A DNA stretch of 64,000 nucleotides, taken from positions 868,001-932,000 of the forward strand of contig LT827128.1 in assembly GCA_900170005.1 (NCBI GenBank), in the 5' to 3' direction. The position numbers and the translations under genes were made by a program. Below are positions 16,935 through 25,884 of this stretch, piece after piece; the first letter of the stretch is position 1; each line of letters starts with the position of its first letter. Source of the stretch: Gordonibacter massiliensis (ex Traore et al. 2017). GTDB lineage: Bacteria > Actinomycetota > Coriobacteriia > Coriobacteriales > Eggerthellaceae. The notes under the pieces were generated by a model. That model saw only the letters and a list, made by a program, of their open reading frames with translations. It searched no databases and was not told the origin of the DNA.

Positions 16935-17983
16935 CGGGACCTCGGACGGAGCTTGCCCTCGGCGGCGAGCTCTACCCTTCGGCGCTCGCGGGCGCGCCCG
17001 ACCCTCCGAAGAAGCTCTACGTGGTGGGCGACCCTGCGGCGCTGCGCGCGGGGCTCGCCGTGGTGGGCGCGCGCAAGGCCACGCCCTACGGCATCGGCTG
17101 CGCGCGCCGCTTCGCGGGCGCGGCGGCGAAGCGCGGCGTGACGGTGATCTCGGGAGGGGCCCGCGGATGCGACGCGGCCGCCCATCGCGCCGCGCTCGAG
17201 GCGGGCGCGCCCACGGTGGCGTTTCTCGGAGGGGGCTGTGACGAGCCGTACCCGGCCGCCCATGCGGGCCTGTTCCAGCGCATCGTCGACGGCGGGGGAG
17301 CGGTCGCGTCCGAGCAGCCGTGGGGCCAGAAGCCGCGGCCCTATATGTTCCGGCTGCGCAACCGCCTCATCGCGGGGCTCGCGCGCGCCGTGCTCATCGT
17401 GGAGGCCGGGCTGCCCTCGGGCACGTTCTCCACGGCCGATGAGGCGCTCGCGGCGGGTCGCGACGTGCTCGTGGTGCCGGGCGCCATCACGGCCGCGTCC
17501 TCGCGGGGCGCGAACCGCCTGCTGCACCAAGGCGCCGTGCCCGTCGTGGACGACGAGACGTTCGAGGACGCGTTGTTCTCGCTGTTCGGCTGTTTGAGGC
17601 AGGAGCAATGGCCGCCCGAAGGGCAAGGGGCTCGGACGGCGGGAGAAGCGCCGACGGGCGCGCCGCGCGGTCTCGCGCGGCCCGGTGCCACGGAGGCGGG
17701 GCTCCTCGACGCCGCCGAGAAGGCGGCCCCCGCGCCCGGCGCCGGCAGTGCCGGGCGCCGCGAAGCGCCCGCACCCTCGAAACCGCGCGGGTCCGCGGTG
17801 TGCGACCCCGTCGCCGCCGCGCTGGCCGCCGAGCCGTTGGGGATGGAGGACCTCTACGCCCTCGCCCGCGACGTTTGCGGCACCGCCGAGCCGCGCGCCT
17901 GGCTCATGGAGGGCCTCGCCGAGGCCGAGCGCGCCGGCATCGCCGCCCGCTACCCCGACGGCCGCTGGGGACCCGTGGGGTGA
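16925..17983 (+). CDS. dprA: DNA-processing protein DprA (Smf)
   Basis: 352 residues. DprA binds incoming single-stranded DNA and loads RecA in transformation. The Rossmann-like DprA domain is intact: YVVGDPAALRAGLAVVGARKATPYG, ISGGARGCDAAAHRAAL, RLRNRLIAGLARAVLIVEA, GTFSTADEAL. A proline/alanine-rich linker (about residues 230-295) leads to a C-terminal winged-helix-like segment (PLGMEDLYALARDVC). There is no N-terminal SAM domain. It overlaps comM, so yraN-comM-dprA reads as one operon. No other competence genes are in the window. Confidence 0.92.
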   Translation: MRLTGPRTELALGGELYPSALAGAPDPPKKLYVVGDPAALRAGLAVVGARKATPYGIGCARRFAGAAAKRGVTVISGGARGCDAAAHRAALEAGAPTVAFLGGGCDEPYPAAHAGLFQRIVDGGGAVASEQPWGQKPRPYMFRLRNRLIAGLARAVLIVEAGLPSGTFSTADEALAAGRDVLVVPGAITAASSRGANRLLHQGAVPVVDDETFEDALFSLFGCLRQEQWPPEGQGARTAGEAPTGAPRGLARPGATEAGLLDAAEKAAPAPGAGSAGRREAPAPSKPRGSAVCDPVAAALAAEPLGMEDLYALARDVCGTAEPRAWLMEGLAEAERAGIAARYPDGRWGPVG

Positions 17984-18030
17984 GGACGGTATAAGGGCCG
18001 TCCGAGCAGGGGAGCGCGAAAGGATGCGAC

Positions 18031-18297
18031 ATGGCTACGATCTCCATGTTTTTCGGCATAGTGGTCATCATGTATAATGAATCGGATGGAAGGCATCACG
18101 GTCCGCACGTCCATGCGCGCTACGCCGAATTCAGCTGCTCGCTCGACTTCGACGGCCGCGTGCTCGACGGGTACCTTCCGCCGAAGAGGCTCACCCTGCT
18201 GCGCGCATGGGTCGTCCTGCATCGGGAAGAATTGGAGGCCGATTGGCGGCTGCTGTCGGAGGGGCTTGATGCGTTCAAGATCGATCCGTTGCGCTAG
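18031..18297 (+). CDS. DUF4160 domain protein
   Basis: 88 residues, the full length of a DUF4160 protein: ISMFFGIVVIMYN at the start, then HHGPHVHARYAEFSCSLDFDG. GAAAGGATG lies ahead of the ATG. It is immediately followed (16 bases) by a DUF2442 gene; the two families are often adjacent, and such pairs have been suggested to be toxin-antitoxin-like, but no activity can be read from sequence. The gene starts 47 bases after dprA and may be read from the same transcript. Confidence 0.85.
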   Translation: MATISMFFGIVVIMYNESDGRHHGPHVHARYAEFSCSLDFDGRVLDGYLPPKRLTLLRAWVVLHREELEADWRLLSEGLDAFKIDPLR

Positions 18298-18313
18298 GGA
18301 GGCGGTGACGCTC

Positions 18314-18607
18314 ATGTGGGAGCTCGTTGAGACGGACGGGATCGCCCTCGGGATGAACAAGAGCCAACCCGACTTGACGCGGGTCGTGCCGAAGGGCGGA
18401 AGCCTTCTTCTTCTCGAGTTCGAGACGGGGCAGAGGCGCCTGTTCGACGCTGCTCCGTTCATCGAGCGCGGCGGCTCCTACGAGCTCCTCGGGGACGAAC
18501 GGTATTTCGGGCAAGTGCGCATCATCGACGGCGGAATGGCCCTTGGCTGGCCAGGAGGTCAAGAGGTGTATCCCGAAGCCCTGTTCGAGATGAGCGAGCC
18601 CGTCTAG
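18314..18607 (+). CDS. DUF2442 domain protein
   Basis: 97 residues with DUF2442 character: LLLLEFETGQRRLFDAAPFI, then RYFGQVRIIDGGMALGWPGG and EVYPEALFEMS. A GGGAGG site (18297-18302) overlaps the DUF4160 stop and is 11 nt from ATG 18314; the in-frame GTG at 18305 is too close to it. It probably acts together with the DUF4160 protein; function unknown. Confidence 0.82.
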   Translation: MWELVETDGIALGMNKSQPDLTRVVPKGGSLLLLEFETGQRRLFDAAPFIERGGSYELLGDERYFGQVRIIDGGMALGWPGGQEVYPEALFEMSEPV

Positions 18608-18793
18608 CAGGCGGCTCGCACGCCGCTGCAAGGGGGATCGGGCTCCTTGCCCGCGCCTTTGCCCTGGGCGAGACGCATCGAAGGCGCCTTCTTCCCCCGC
18701 CGCCCTTCTTCCCGGTCTCGCTTTCCAGCTGCCTCGTCCCGGGCTATCCCTCGATTTTTCCCCTTCGCCGCCGCCTGCGGCCCTTGGGTTTGG

Positions 18794-18806
18794 TATCCTT
18801 GCAGGC
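18794..18806 (+). promoter_or_regulatory. -10 box abutting the trmFO start
   Basis: TATCCT (18794-18799) lies 7 nt before the ATG and no Shine-Dalgarno fits between, so the mRNA is probably leaderless. No clear -35 is seen. Confidence 0.45.
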
Positions 18807-20264
18807 ATGCCTGAAAACGTGACCATACTCGGCGCCGGGCTCGCGGGAAGCGAGGCGGCGCTCCAGCTCGCCGACCGCGGCTTTCGCGTGCGCCTCGTGG
18901 AGATGCGCCCCGGCAAGCCCACCCCCGTGCACGATACCGACGCCTGCGCCGAGCTCGTGTGCTCGAACTCGCTCAAGAGCATGAAGCCGGAAAGCGCCGC
19001 CGGCATGCTCAAGGCCGAGCTCGAGGCCCTGGGGTCGCATGTGCTGGCCGCCGCCCGCCGCCATGCCGTGCCCGCCGGCGGCGCGCTCGCCGTCGATCGC
19101 GCCGCGTTCGCTCGCGACGTCACGGAGCGCATAGAGGCCCATCCGCTCATCGACCTCGTGCGCGAGGAGGCGACGAGCCTCAAGGCCGCCGCGCGCGGCG
19201 CCGACGCGCTCGTGGTGGCCACGGGGCCGCTGACGAGCGATGCCCTGGCCGCCGACCTGGCCGCCGTCGCGGGCGGCGCGCGCCTGGCGTTCTACGACGC
19301 GGCCGCGCCCATCGTCATGGCCGACTCGCTCGACGAGGGCCTCCTGTTCCGCCAGAGCCGCTACGAGGACGGCTCGGAGGGGGAGGGCGACTACCTGAAC
19401 GCGCCCTTCTCGCGCGAGGAGTACGACGCCTTCATCGCCGAGCTCGTGGCCGCCGAGCGCGTGGTCCTGCGCGATTTCGAGTCCCGCGACCTGTTCCAGG
19501 CCTGCCAGCCCATCGAGGAGATCGCGCGCAAGGGCGCCGACGCCCCCCGCTTCGGCCCGCTCAAGCCCGTGGGCCTCGTCGACCCGCGCACGGGGAGGCG
19601 CCCCTGGGCCGCGCTGCAGCTGCGCGCGGAGGACGCGCACGGCTCGTGCTACAACCTGGTGGGCTTCCAGACGAACCTCACGTTCCCCGAGCAGCGCCGC
19701 GTGTTCCGCATGATCCCCGGCTTGGCGCGCGCGGAGTTCGCGCGTTTCGGCGTCATGCACCGCAACACGTTTTTGGACGCCCCGCGCCTGCTTGACGAGC
19801 GCCTGCGCCTCGCGATCCCCGCAAGCGCCGCGCCGGGCGCGCCCGTGTTCGCGGCCGGCCAGCTGACGGGCACGGAGGGGTACTGCGAGGCGGTGCGCTC
19901 CGGGCTGCACGCGGCCATCTGCGTCGCGGCCGAGCTCACGGGCGTCGAGCCGCCCCCGCTTCCGCGCGAGACGGCCTTCGGCGCGCTGCTCGCCTGGGCC
20001 ACGAGCCCGGACACGTTGGACTACCAGCCCATGCACGTGAACTTCGGCATCATGGAGCCGCTTGCCACGCGCGTGCGCAACAAGCGCGACCGCTACGCCG
20101 CCTACGCCGCCCGCGGAGCCGAGGCGCTCGAAGGCTACCGCGCCCTCTTGGCGAAGCGGGGCCTCGCGCCCGTCGAAGCGCCACGGACCCGCGCGCGCGG
20201 GGACGGCCGCCCGGTTTGCGGCGAGGATCCCGCCGCCTCCGCCGAAGGCGCCCTCCATGGCTGA
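18807..20264 (+). CDS. trmFO: Methylenetetrahydrofolate-tRNA-(uracil-5-)-methyltransferase TrmFO
   Basis: 485 residues. This FAD- and folate-dependent enzyme makes m5U54 in the tRNA T-loop. The FAD-binding start is VTILGAGLAGSEAALQLADRG; CSNSLKSMKPESAAGMLKAE contains the family Cys (Cys52). QTNLTFPEQRRVFRMIPGL and GQLTGTEGYCEA are also characteristic. It overlaps xerC by 8 bases, the common trmFO-xerC arrangement. The last ~45 residues are a low-complexity tail beyond the usual ~440-residue length. Confidence 0.95.
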   Translation: MPENVTILGAGLAGSEAALQLADRGFRVRLVEMRPGKPTPVHDTDACAELVCSNSLKSMKPESAAGMLKAELEALGSHVLAAARRHAVPAGGALAVDRAAFARDVTERIEAHPLIDLVREEATSLKAAARGADALVVATGPLTSDALAADLAAVAGGARLAFYDAAAPIVMADSLDEGLLFRQSRYEDGSEGEGDYLNAPFSREEYDAFIAELVAAERVVLRDFESRDLFQACQPIEEIARKGADAPRFGPLKPVGLVDPRTGRRPWAALQLRAEDAHGSCYNLVGFQTNLTFPEQRRVFRMIPGLARAEFARFGVMHRNTFLDAPRLLDERLRLAIPASAAPGAPVFAAGQLTGTEGYCEAVRSGLHAAICVAAELTGVEPPPLPRETAFGALLAWATSPDTLDYQPMHVNFGIMEPLATRVRNKRDRYAAYAARGAEALEGYRALLAKRGLAPVEAPRTRARGDGRPVCGEDPAASAEGALHG

Positions 20265-21222
20265 CGCGCCCCTGCCGCCGGAAGACGGCGCCGAAGCCGT
20301 CGACCCGCGCGCGCAGGACCTTGTCGAGGGCTTCTGCGACGCCATGCGGGTCGAGCACAACGCCTCGGTCCACACGCTGCGCGCCTACCGCATCGACCTC
20401 ATGGACTACCTGCGCTGGACGGCGCGCGAGAGCATCGACCCCTTGGCGGCCACCCACAAGCAGCTCCGCCGCTACCTGGGGGAGCTCGACCGCGCCCAGT
20501 ACTCGCGCACCACCATCAACCGGCGCCTCTCGGCGCTGCGCAGCTTCTTCCGCTGGCTCAACGTCACGAACGTGACCGACTGCGATCCGGCGAGCGTGCT
20601 GCAGGGCCCCCGCCAGCAGAAGAGCCTGCCCCACGTCATCCGCGCGGTCGACATGGTGAAGCTGCTGAGCGTGTACGGCAAGCGCGACGCCGCCGGCAAC
20701 CCGCGCACGCAGACGCCCGTCGACATGCGCAACCTGGCCCTGCTCGAGTTCCTCTACGCGTGCGGCGCGCGCGTGTCCGAGGCCTCGGGGCTGGCCACCT
20801 CCAACGTCGATTTCGAGCGCGGGCAGGTGAAGGTGTTCGGCAAGGGGTCGAAGGAGCGCATCATACCCCTGCACGACCTGGCCCTTTCGTCCATGCGAAC
20901 CTATCTGTTGCTCGGCCGGCCCAAGATGCTCAAAGGTCGGGAGAGCGAGTTCTTCTTCGTGTCAACGCGCGGCAACGGCATGACCACCGACGCCATCCGC
21001 AAGATGTTCAAGGAGGCGCTGCGGGCGGCGGGGCTCGACGAGACCCTCTCGCCCCACGACATGCGCCACACGTTCGCAACCGACCTTTTGGACGGCGGCG
21101 CCGATTTGCGCAGCGTGCAGGAGATGCTCGGCCACGCGAGCCTGTCCACCACGCAGATATACACGCATCTCTCCCCGAGCCGCTTGAAGCAGGTGCACCA
21201 CCGCGCCCATCCGCGCGGCTGA
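20257..21222 (+). CDS. xerC: Tyrosine recombinase XerC
   Basis: 321 residues. It has an N-terminal SAM-like core-binding domain (SVHTLRAYRIDLMDYLRW) and a C-terminal catalytic domain. The full active-site set is visible: Arg172 (ACGARVSE), Lys196 (GKGSKE), His267 and Arg270 (HDMRHTFA), His293 (LGHASL) and Tyr302 (QIYTHLS). Coupled to trmFO by an 8-base overlap, it fits the chromosomal dimer-resolution recombinase rather than a phage or integron integrase. Whether the partner role is XerC or XerD cannot be decided from this window alone. Confidence 0.92.
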   Translation: MADAPLPPEDGAEAVDPRAQDLVEGFCDAMRVEHNASVHTLRAYRIDLMDYLRWTARESIDPLAATHKQLRRYLGELDRAQYSRTTINRRLSALRSFFRWLNVTNVTDCDPASVLQGPRQQKSLPHVIRAVDMVKLLSVYGKRDAAGNPRTQTPVDMRNLALLEFLYACGARVSEASGLATSNVDFERGQVKVFGKGSKERIIPLHDLALSSMRTYLLLGRPKMLKGRESEFFFVSTRGNGMTTDAIRKMFKEALRAAGLDETLSPHDMRHTFATDLLDGGADLRSVQEMLGHASLSTTQIYTHLSPSRLKQVHHRAHPRG

Positions 21223-21242
21223 AGCCCCGTCTCTTGCGCGAA

Positions 21243-21276
21243 GGTTGCAACGCCGCAACCGCTGCCTGACGGTTGC
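21243..21276. promoter_or_regulatory. GGTTGC/GCAACC dyad downstream of xerC
   Basis: GGTTGC (21243-21248), 6-base spacer, GCAACC (21255-21260), and a further GGTTGC at 21271. It lies between xerC and the lipoprotein gene. The same half-sites occur at 24969-24986 and 40064-40075. It could be a regulator site or a weak terminator. Confidence 0.35.
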
Positions 21277-21373
21277 CGCGAACCCCTCGCGCCCGCGCCC
21301 CGCGTCCCTCACAATCGGTACCCGAAACAGCGCGCCACGCCGCGCGGCAAACCTGCGTCGAAGGGACACGATT

Positions 21374-21874
21374 ATGAACAAGCGTAAGATGAGGATGATG
21401 GGCATGGTTCTGGCCGGCGTTCTGGCCTTGACGCCGTTCTTGCACGGGTGCGCCACCGACAACGGCGCCTCGAACGACAACGGCTCGCAGAACGCGACCG
21501 AGCAACAGCAGAACGGCTCCGAGCAGCAGAACGCCGGCAACCAGGGCGACGTCGCGCGCTACGGCCAGGTCATGGCCGTCAACGGCGACGAGATCACCGT
21601 CGTGCTGGGCGAGATGAAGGATGCTCAGGACGGCAGCGGCAAGAAAACGTTCGTTGCCGAGGAGGACGAGATCACGTTCAACAAGGGCGACGTCGACATC
21701 GTGGACGAGTCCGGTGCCGTGATCGACGACCCCGTGCTTGTGGCCGACGACGTCGTCGTCATGAACGGTACGGGCGAGGGCACCGACTACCGGCCCTCGA
21801 AGGTCGAGATCGTCGACGTGGTGGAGAACGGCGTGGAGGAAGCCGCCCCGAGCGCGTCCCAGGACGCCGCGTAA
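21374..21874 (+). CDS. Putative lipoprotein, function unknown
   Basis: 166 residues. The signal peptide ends with a lipobox-like LHGC (Cys26). A Gln/Asn-rich spacer (about 28-58) follows. The C-terminal domain begins ARYGQVMAVNGDEITVVLGE, a short beta-rich pattern seen in surface lipoproteins, and continues with acidic strands. I do not recognise a specific family. A 37-base palindrome lies 47 bases after its stop and could terminate its transcript. Confidence 0.75.
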   Translation: MNKRKMRMMGMVLAGVLALTPFLHGCATDNGASNDNGSQNATEQQQNGSEQQNAGNQGDVARYGQVMAVNGDEITVVLGEMKDAQDGSGKKTFVAEEDEITFNKGDVDIVDESGAVIDDPVLVADDVVVMNGTGEGTDYRPSKVEIVDVVENGVEEAAPSASQDAA

Positions 21875-21920
21875 GGGCCATCTGGCTGGACCTTCCAGCG
21901 CCCCCGTTTTCCCGCCATTC

Positions 21921-21957
21921 GCAAGCGGTTTATGAACGACGTTCATAAACCGCTTGC
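21921..21957. promoter_or_regulatory. 37-base perfect palindrome: TetR operator and possible terminator
   Basis: GCAAGCGGTTTATGAACG (21921-21938), a single central A, and its exact reverse complement (21940-21957). The core is TGAAC-GAC-GTTCA. Its right arm overlaps the -35 (TTGCTT, 21954-21959) of the TetR gene. As RNA it would form an 18-bp stem followed by TTCGTTTT, so it may also end the lipoprotein transcript. Confidence 0.75.
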
Positions 21958-22004
21958 TTCGTTTTCGGGCTCGGCTATAATGGGTTCGGAAATGAACAGG
22001 GTTC
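21954..22004 (+). promoter_or_regulatory. TetR gene promoter with second operator
   Basis: TTGCTT (21954-21959), 16-base spacer, TATAAT (21976-21981). Downstream, TGAACAGGGTTCA (21992-22004) repeats the half-sites and spacing of the palindrome core (TGAAC-3 nt-GTTCA). Two operators thus flank the -10, a classic autorepression layout. Confidence 0.7.
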
Positions 22005-22029
22005 AACAAGGCGAACGGGAGGTGCTGCC

Positions 22030-22632
22030 ATGGCGCGACAGGGCATCGGCCGAGAGGCGATAGCCGAGGCGGCGTACGCGCTGGCGGAGGAACGCGGCCT
22101 GGCGGGCCTCGACATCCGCGGCGTGGCCGAGGCGTGCGGCGTGTCCGTGGGCACGATATACAACCACTTTCCGACGAAAGACGACCTCCTCGTGGAGGTC
22201 ATCGGCACGTTCTGGCAGCGCGCCTTCCACGAGGACCTCTGCCGCATCGTCGAGGGCGAGCGCTTCGACGTCTTCGTCAGCCGGGTGTACGCCGCCATGT
22301 GCTCGGCGCTCGCAGCCTTCCGATCCGACTGGCTGCCCCAGATCAGCGCCCTGTCCATCCAAGGTCGCGACGAGGGCAAGATGCGCGAATCGGAAACGTT
22401 CGACCATATCCGCGCCGGCATGCTGGCCGTGCTGGGCGCCGATGAGCAGGCCGATCCCGCCCGCGCGGGCGTGGAGCCCGCCGAGTTGGTGGCCTTCGCG
22501 CTGGAGAGCATGGTGGCCGGCCTGTGCGCCGGCGATGCCGACTGCCGCGTGCTCGCGGCGCTTCTGCGCGCGGCCCTCTACGGCGACGGAAGCGATAGGG
22601 AAAGGGCGGCGCTCGCCGCCGGGGAAAGGTGA
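22030..22632 (+). CDS. TetR family transcriptional regulator
   Basis: 200 residues. The N-terminal HTH is typical of TetR: AIAEAAYALAEERGLAGLDIRGVAEACGVSVGTIYNHFPTKDDLL region (about 8-52). The C-terminal ligand domain is not diagnostic. CGGGAGGTGCTGCC precedes the ATG. It is followed after 5 bases by a membrane-protein gene, its likely operon partner and possible regulated function. The promoter carries two matching palindromes, so autoregulation is likely. Confidence 0.92.
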   Translation: MARQGIGREAIAEAAYALAEERGLAGLDIRGVAEACGVSVGTIYNHFPTKDDLLVEVIGTFWQRAFHEDLCRIVEGERFDVFVSRVYAAMCSALAAFRSDWLPQISALSIQGRDEGKMRESETFDHIRAGMLAVLGADEQADPARAGVEPAELVAFALESMVAGLCAGDADCRVLAALLRAALYGDGSDRERAALAAGER

Positions 22633-22637
22633 TAGCC

Positions 22638-23102
22638 ATGTTGAAGATCACAACGAACAAGCTCATGCTCGTGGCGGGCATCGTGTGGGCCATCGCGGGC
22701 GCGAACATAGCGAACATAGGGCTCACGGCCTACCGGCACGAATGGGGATGGGTGCTCTGGGCGCTGCTGGCGGGTTCGGCGCTCATCTTCGTGCTGTTCC
22801 ATTCGCGCATCTTCCAGAAGATGGTGGGCAAGCACGCCAAGCGCATCGGCGGCTACGAGGAGGCCAAGACGAACGTCCTCAAGTTCTTCGACAAGAAGGG
22901 CTATATCATGATGGCCATCATGATGGGCGGCGGCATCGGGCTGCGCATGTCGGGGCTGGTGCCCGACTGGTTCATCGCCTTCTTCTACACGGGCCTCGGC
23001 ATCGCGCTCACCGTGGCAGGGCTCACGTTTCTGCTGCGCTACTTCATGAACGTGGAGCCGGGATGCCCCGTGCTGCCGCGCACCTACGCGAAGCGCGGGT
23101 AG
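22638..23102 (+). CDS. Small integral membrane protein in the TetR operon
   Basis: 154 residues with about four predicted membrane helices (roughly 8-27, 36-56, 88-105, 112-132) and a short Lys-rich cytoplasmic stretch in between (MVGKHAKRIGGYEEAK). GGGGAAAGGTGATAGCC gives a good ribosome site for ATG 22638. I do not recognise the family. Being directly behind a self-repressing TetR gene, it may be the regulated transport or stress component. Confidence 0.75.
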   Translation: MLKITTNKLMLVAGIVWAIAGANIANIGLTAYRHEWGWVLWALLAGSALIFVLFHSRIFQKMVGKHAKRIGGYEEAKTNVLKFFDKKGYIMMAIMMGGGIGLRMSGLVPDWFIAFFYTGLGIALTVAGLTFLLRYFMNVEPGCPVLPRTYAKRG

Positions 23103-23234
23103 CGACGACGGTTCTTCTATGAAGAAATGGTTACGGCTGGAGGGCGCTTGCGCCCTCTTGTCATAGTATGATGGAAGAGCCGAGGCGTCGGGCCCCACGT
23201 GCCCGACGCGCACACCGAGCGCGAAGGAGGCCCC

Positions 23235-23903
23235 GTGGCCAGGATATTCGTCGTTGAAGACGACGCGGCGCTGCGCGGCGAGGTCATGCGCCTGCTGGAG
23301 CTGCAGGGGCACGTGGCGCTCGCCAGCACGGAATTCGACCGCATCGCGGAAGAAGTGCTCGCCGCCGACCCCGACTGCGTGCTGCTCGATCTCAAGCTGC
23401 CCGGCGACGGCGGCCATGCCGTGTGCCGCGACCTGCGGCGCGCAAGCGACGTGCCCATCGTCATGCTCACGTCGTCCGACAACGAGTTCGACGAGGTCAT
23501 GAGCATGAACCTGGGTGCCGACGACTACGTCACCAAGCCGTACAACCCCGCCGTGCTGCTGGCGCGCATCCAGTCGGTGCTGCGCCGGGCCGCCCGTCCG
23601 GAGCCGCCCGCCCGCATCGAGCATGGGGGCGTGGTGCTCGACGTGGCGAAGAGCCGCGTGGAGTACGAGGGCCGCGGGGTGGAGCTCACGCGCAACGAGT
23701 TCCGCATCCTGCACCTGCTCATGGAGAACAAAGGCGCCATCATCTCGCGGCAGGAGCTCATGATGGAGCTGTGGCAGTCCGACGCCTTCATCGACGACAA
23801 CACGCTCACGGTGAACGTGAACCGCCTGCGCAAGAGCCTGGCCTCCATCGGCGTGCCGGAGGGCTTCCTGGTCACGCGCCGCGGGCAGGGCTACCTCGTC
23901 TGA
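23235..23903 (+). CDS. OmpR/PhoB family response regulator (BceR-like)
   Basis: 222 residues. The receiver domain has acidic pocket EDD, phosphoacceptor Asp52 (CVLLDLKLP), Thr/Ser in MLTSS and Lys in VTKPYNP. The winged-helix output domain follows (ELTRNEFRILHLLMENKG, DDNTLTVNVNRLRKSL). The GTG start at 23235 is chosen for GAAGGAGG 5 nt upstream; starts further up would add residues ahead of the receiver. It precedes a BceS-type kinase and a Bce-type ABC transporter, which suggests it controls that transporter. Confidence 0.93.
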   Translation: MARIFVVEDDAALRGEVMRLLELQGHVALASTEFDRIAEEVLAADPDCVLLDLKLPGDGGHAVCRDLRRASDVPIVMLTSSDNEFDEVMSMNLGADDYVTKPYNPAVLLARIQSVLRRAARPEPPARIEHGGVVLDVAKSRVEYEGRGVELTRNEFRILHLLMENKGAIISRQELMMELWQSDAFIDDNTLTVNVNRLRKSLASIGVPEGFLVTRRGQGYLV

Positions 23904-23919
23904 TGGGCGGCGTGCGCCC

Positions 23920-24945
23920 ATGAGCCTGTCGGCCTACCTGCGCGACAACCTCGCCGCCATCGTCACAGGCGCGCTCTGCTGCCTGGGCGTGGCCGGCATG
24001 ATGGCCGCCCTCGGCACGGGCCCGGACGCCACGGTGCTCGTGCCGTGCTTCGTGGCGGCATGCGGCGCTGTGGCGCTCGGCATCGGCTACGTGCGCCGCC
24101 GCCGCTTCTACGCCGAGCTCGCGCGCATCGTGGAGGACCTCGACCGCACGTACTTCGCCTCCGAGCTCGTGGACGCGCCCGACTTCCTGGAAGGCCGCCT
24201 CGCCCACGAGGCGCTCGAGGCGGTGGGGAAGGCGGCCGCCGACGACGTGTCGTTCCATCGCCAGCAGGCCGAGTCGTACCGCGACTACATCGAGCTGTGG
24301 ATCCACGAGATCAAAACGCCCATCGCCGCCGCGCACCTCATGGCGGCGGACCTGCACGGCGAGACGGCGTCGAAGCTGAAGGCCGAGCTCGACCGCATCG
24401 AGTCCTACGTGGAGCAGGCGCTGTTCTACGCGCGCTCGACCTCGTTGGCGCGCGACTACGCCATACGCGAGATCGGGCTGGCCGACGCGGTGCGCACGGC
24501 CTGCAAGAAGAACGCGCGCTACCTCATCGAACGGGGCGCCGTGCCCTCCGTCGAGGTGGGCGAGGACGTGACCGTGTTCGCCGACGCATCGTGGCTCGCC
24601 TTCATCCTGGGCCAGATCGTGGTGAACGCGGCGAAGTACGGCGCCGCCGTCGTGCGGTTCTCGGCCCGCGAGGAAGACGCGGGCACGAGCGCGGCGCGCA
24701 CCGTGCTGGAGGTGGCCGACGACGGGCAGGGCATACCGGCCGCCGACGTGCCGCGCGTGTTCGACCGCGGCTTCACCGGCCGAAACGGCCGCGCCCAGGG
24801 CTCGGCCACCGGTATGGGGCTCTACCTCGTGGCCATGCTCTGCCAGAAGATGGGCCTGGGCGTGGGCCTGGCCTCCGAGGAGGGCGCGGGCACCCGCGTG
24901 ATGCTCGCGTTCCCCCACGACCGCAGGCGCAAAGACGCGCTGTAA
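23920..24945 (+). CDS. BceS-type (intramembrane-sensing) histidine kinase
   Basis: 341 residues. There are two membrane helices near the N-terminus (about 11-33 and 38-57) with almost no extracellular loop, as in BceS kinases that sense through the transporter. The H box is HEIKTP (His129), the N box VVNAAKYGA, and the G boxes ADDGQGIP and TGMGLYLVAMLC. Only 16 bases separate it from the response regulator gene. Such kinases are typically triggered by peptide antibiotics via the BceB permease; the actual ligand here is unknown. Confidence 0.92.
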   Translation: MSLSAYLRDNLAAIVTGALCCLGVAGMMAALGTGPDATVLVPCFVAACGAVALGIGYVRRRRFYAELARIVEDLDRTYFASELVDAPDFLEGRLAHEALEAVGKAAADDVSFHRQQAESYRDYIELWIHEIKTPIAAAHLMAADLHGETASKLKAELDRIESYVEQALFYARSTSLARDYAIREIGLADAVRTACKKNARYLIERGAVPSVEVGEDVTVFADASWLAFILGQIVVNAAKYGAAVVRFSAREEDAGTSAARTVLEVADDGQGIPAADVPRVFDRGFTGRNGRAQGSATGMGLYLVAMLCQKMGLGVGLASEEGAGTRVMLAFPHDRRRKDAL

Positions 24946-24962
24946 GGCGCCGCTCTTCGCCG

Positions 24963-24986
24963 AACCTTGCAACTTCGTAAGGTTGC
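24963..24986. promoter_or_regulatory. Candidate response-regulator operator upstream of the Bce-type transporter
   Basis: The imperfect dyad AACCTT-N10-AAGGTT (24963-24984) overlaps GCAACTT...AGGTTGC. TACCAT at 25025-25030 is a plausible -10 for the ABC operon, which puts the dyad just upstream of the -35 position, where Bce-type regulators usually bind. Confidence 0.4.
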
Positions 24987-25059
24987 GGTAAGTTCCTTCG
25001 ATGGCTGCCGTGCCCGCCGGCCCGTACCATGGGGACGTACGCAAGAGAAGGAGACATCA

Positions 25060-25873
<814 letters not shown>

Positions 25874-25884
<11 letters not shown>

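Noticed and set aside
18073-18607. TATAAT followed 7 nt later by ATG (18086), in frame with the DUF2442 gene, suggesting a longer protein
   Set aside because: The TATAAT encodes the conserved MYN of DUF4160, and the extension overlaps that gene out of frame with arginine-rich nonsense.
20257-21222. Tyrosine recombinase as sign of an integrated element
   Set aside because: It is fused into the conserved trmFO-xerC pair, with no attachment sites or phage genes nearby.
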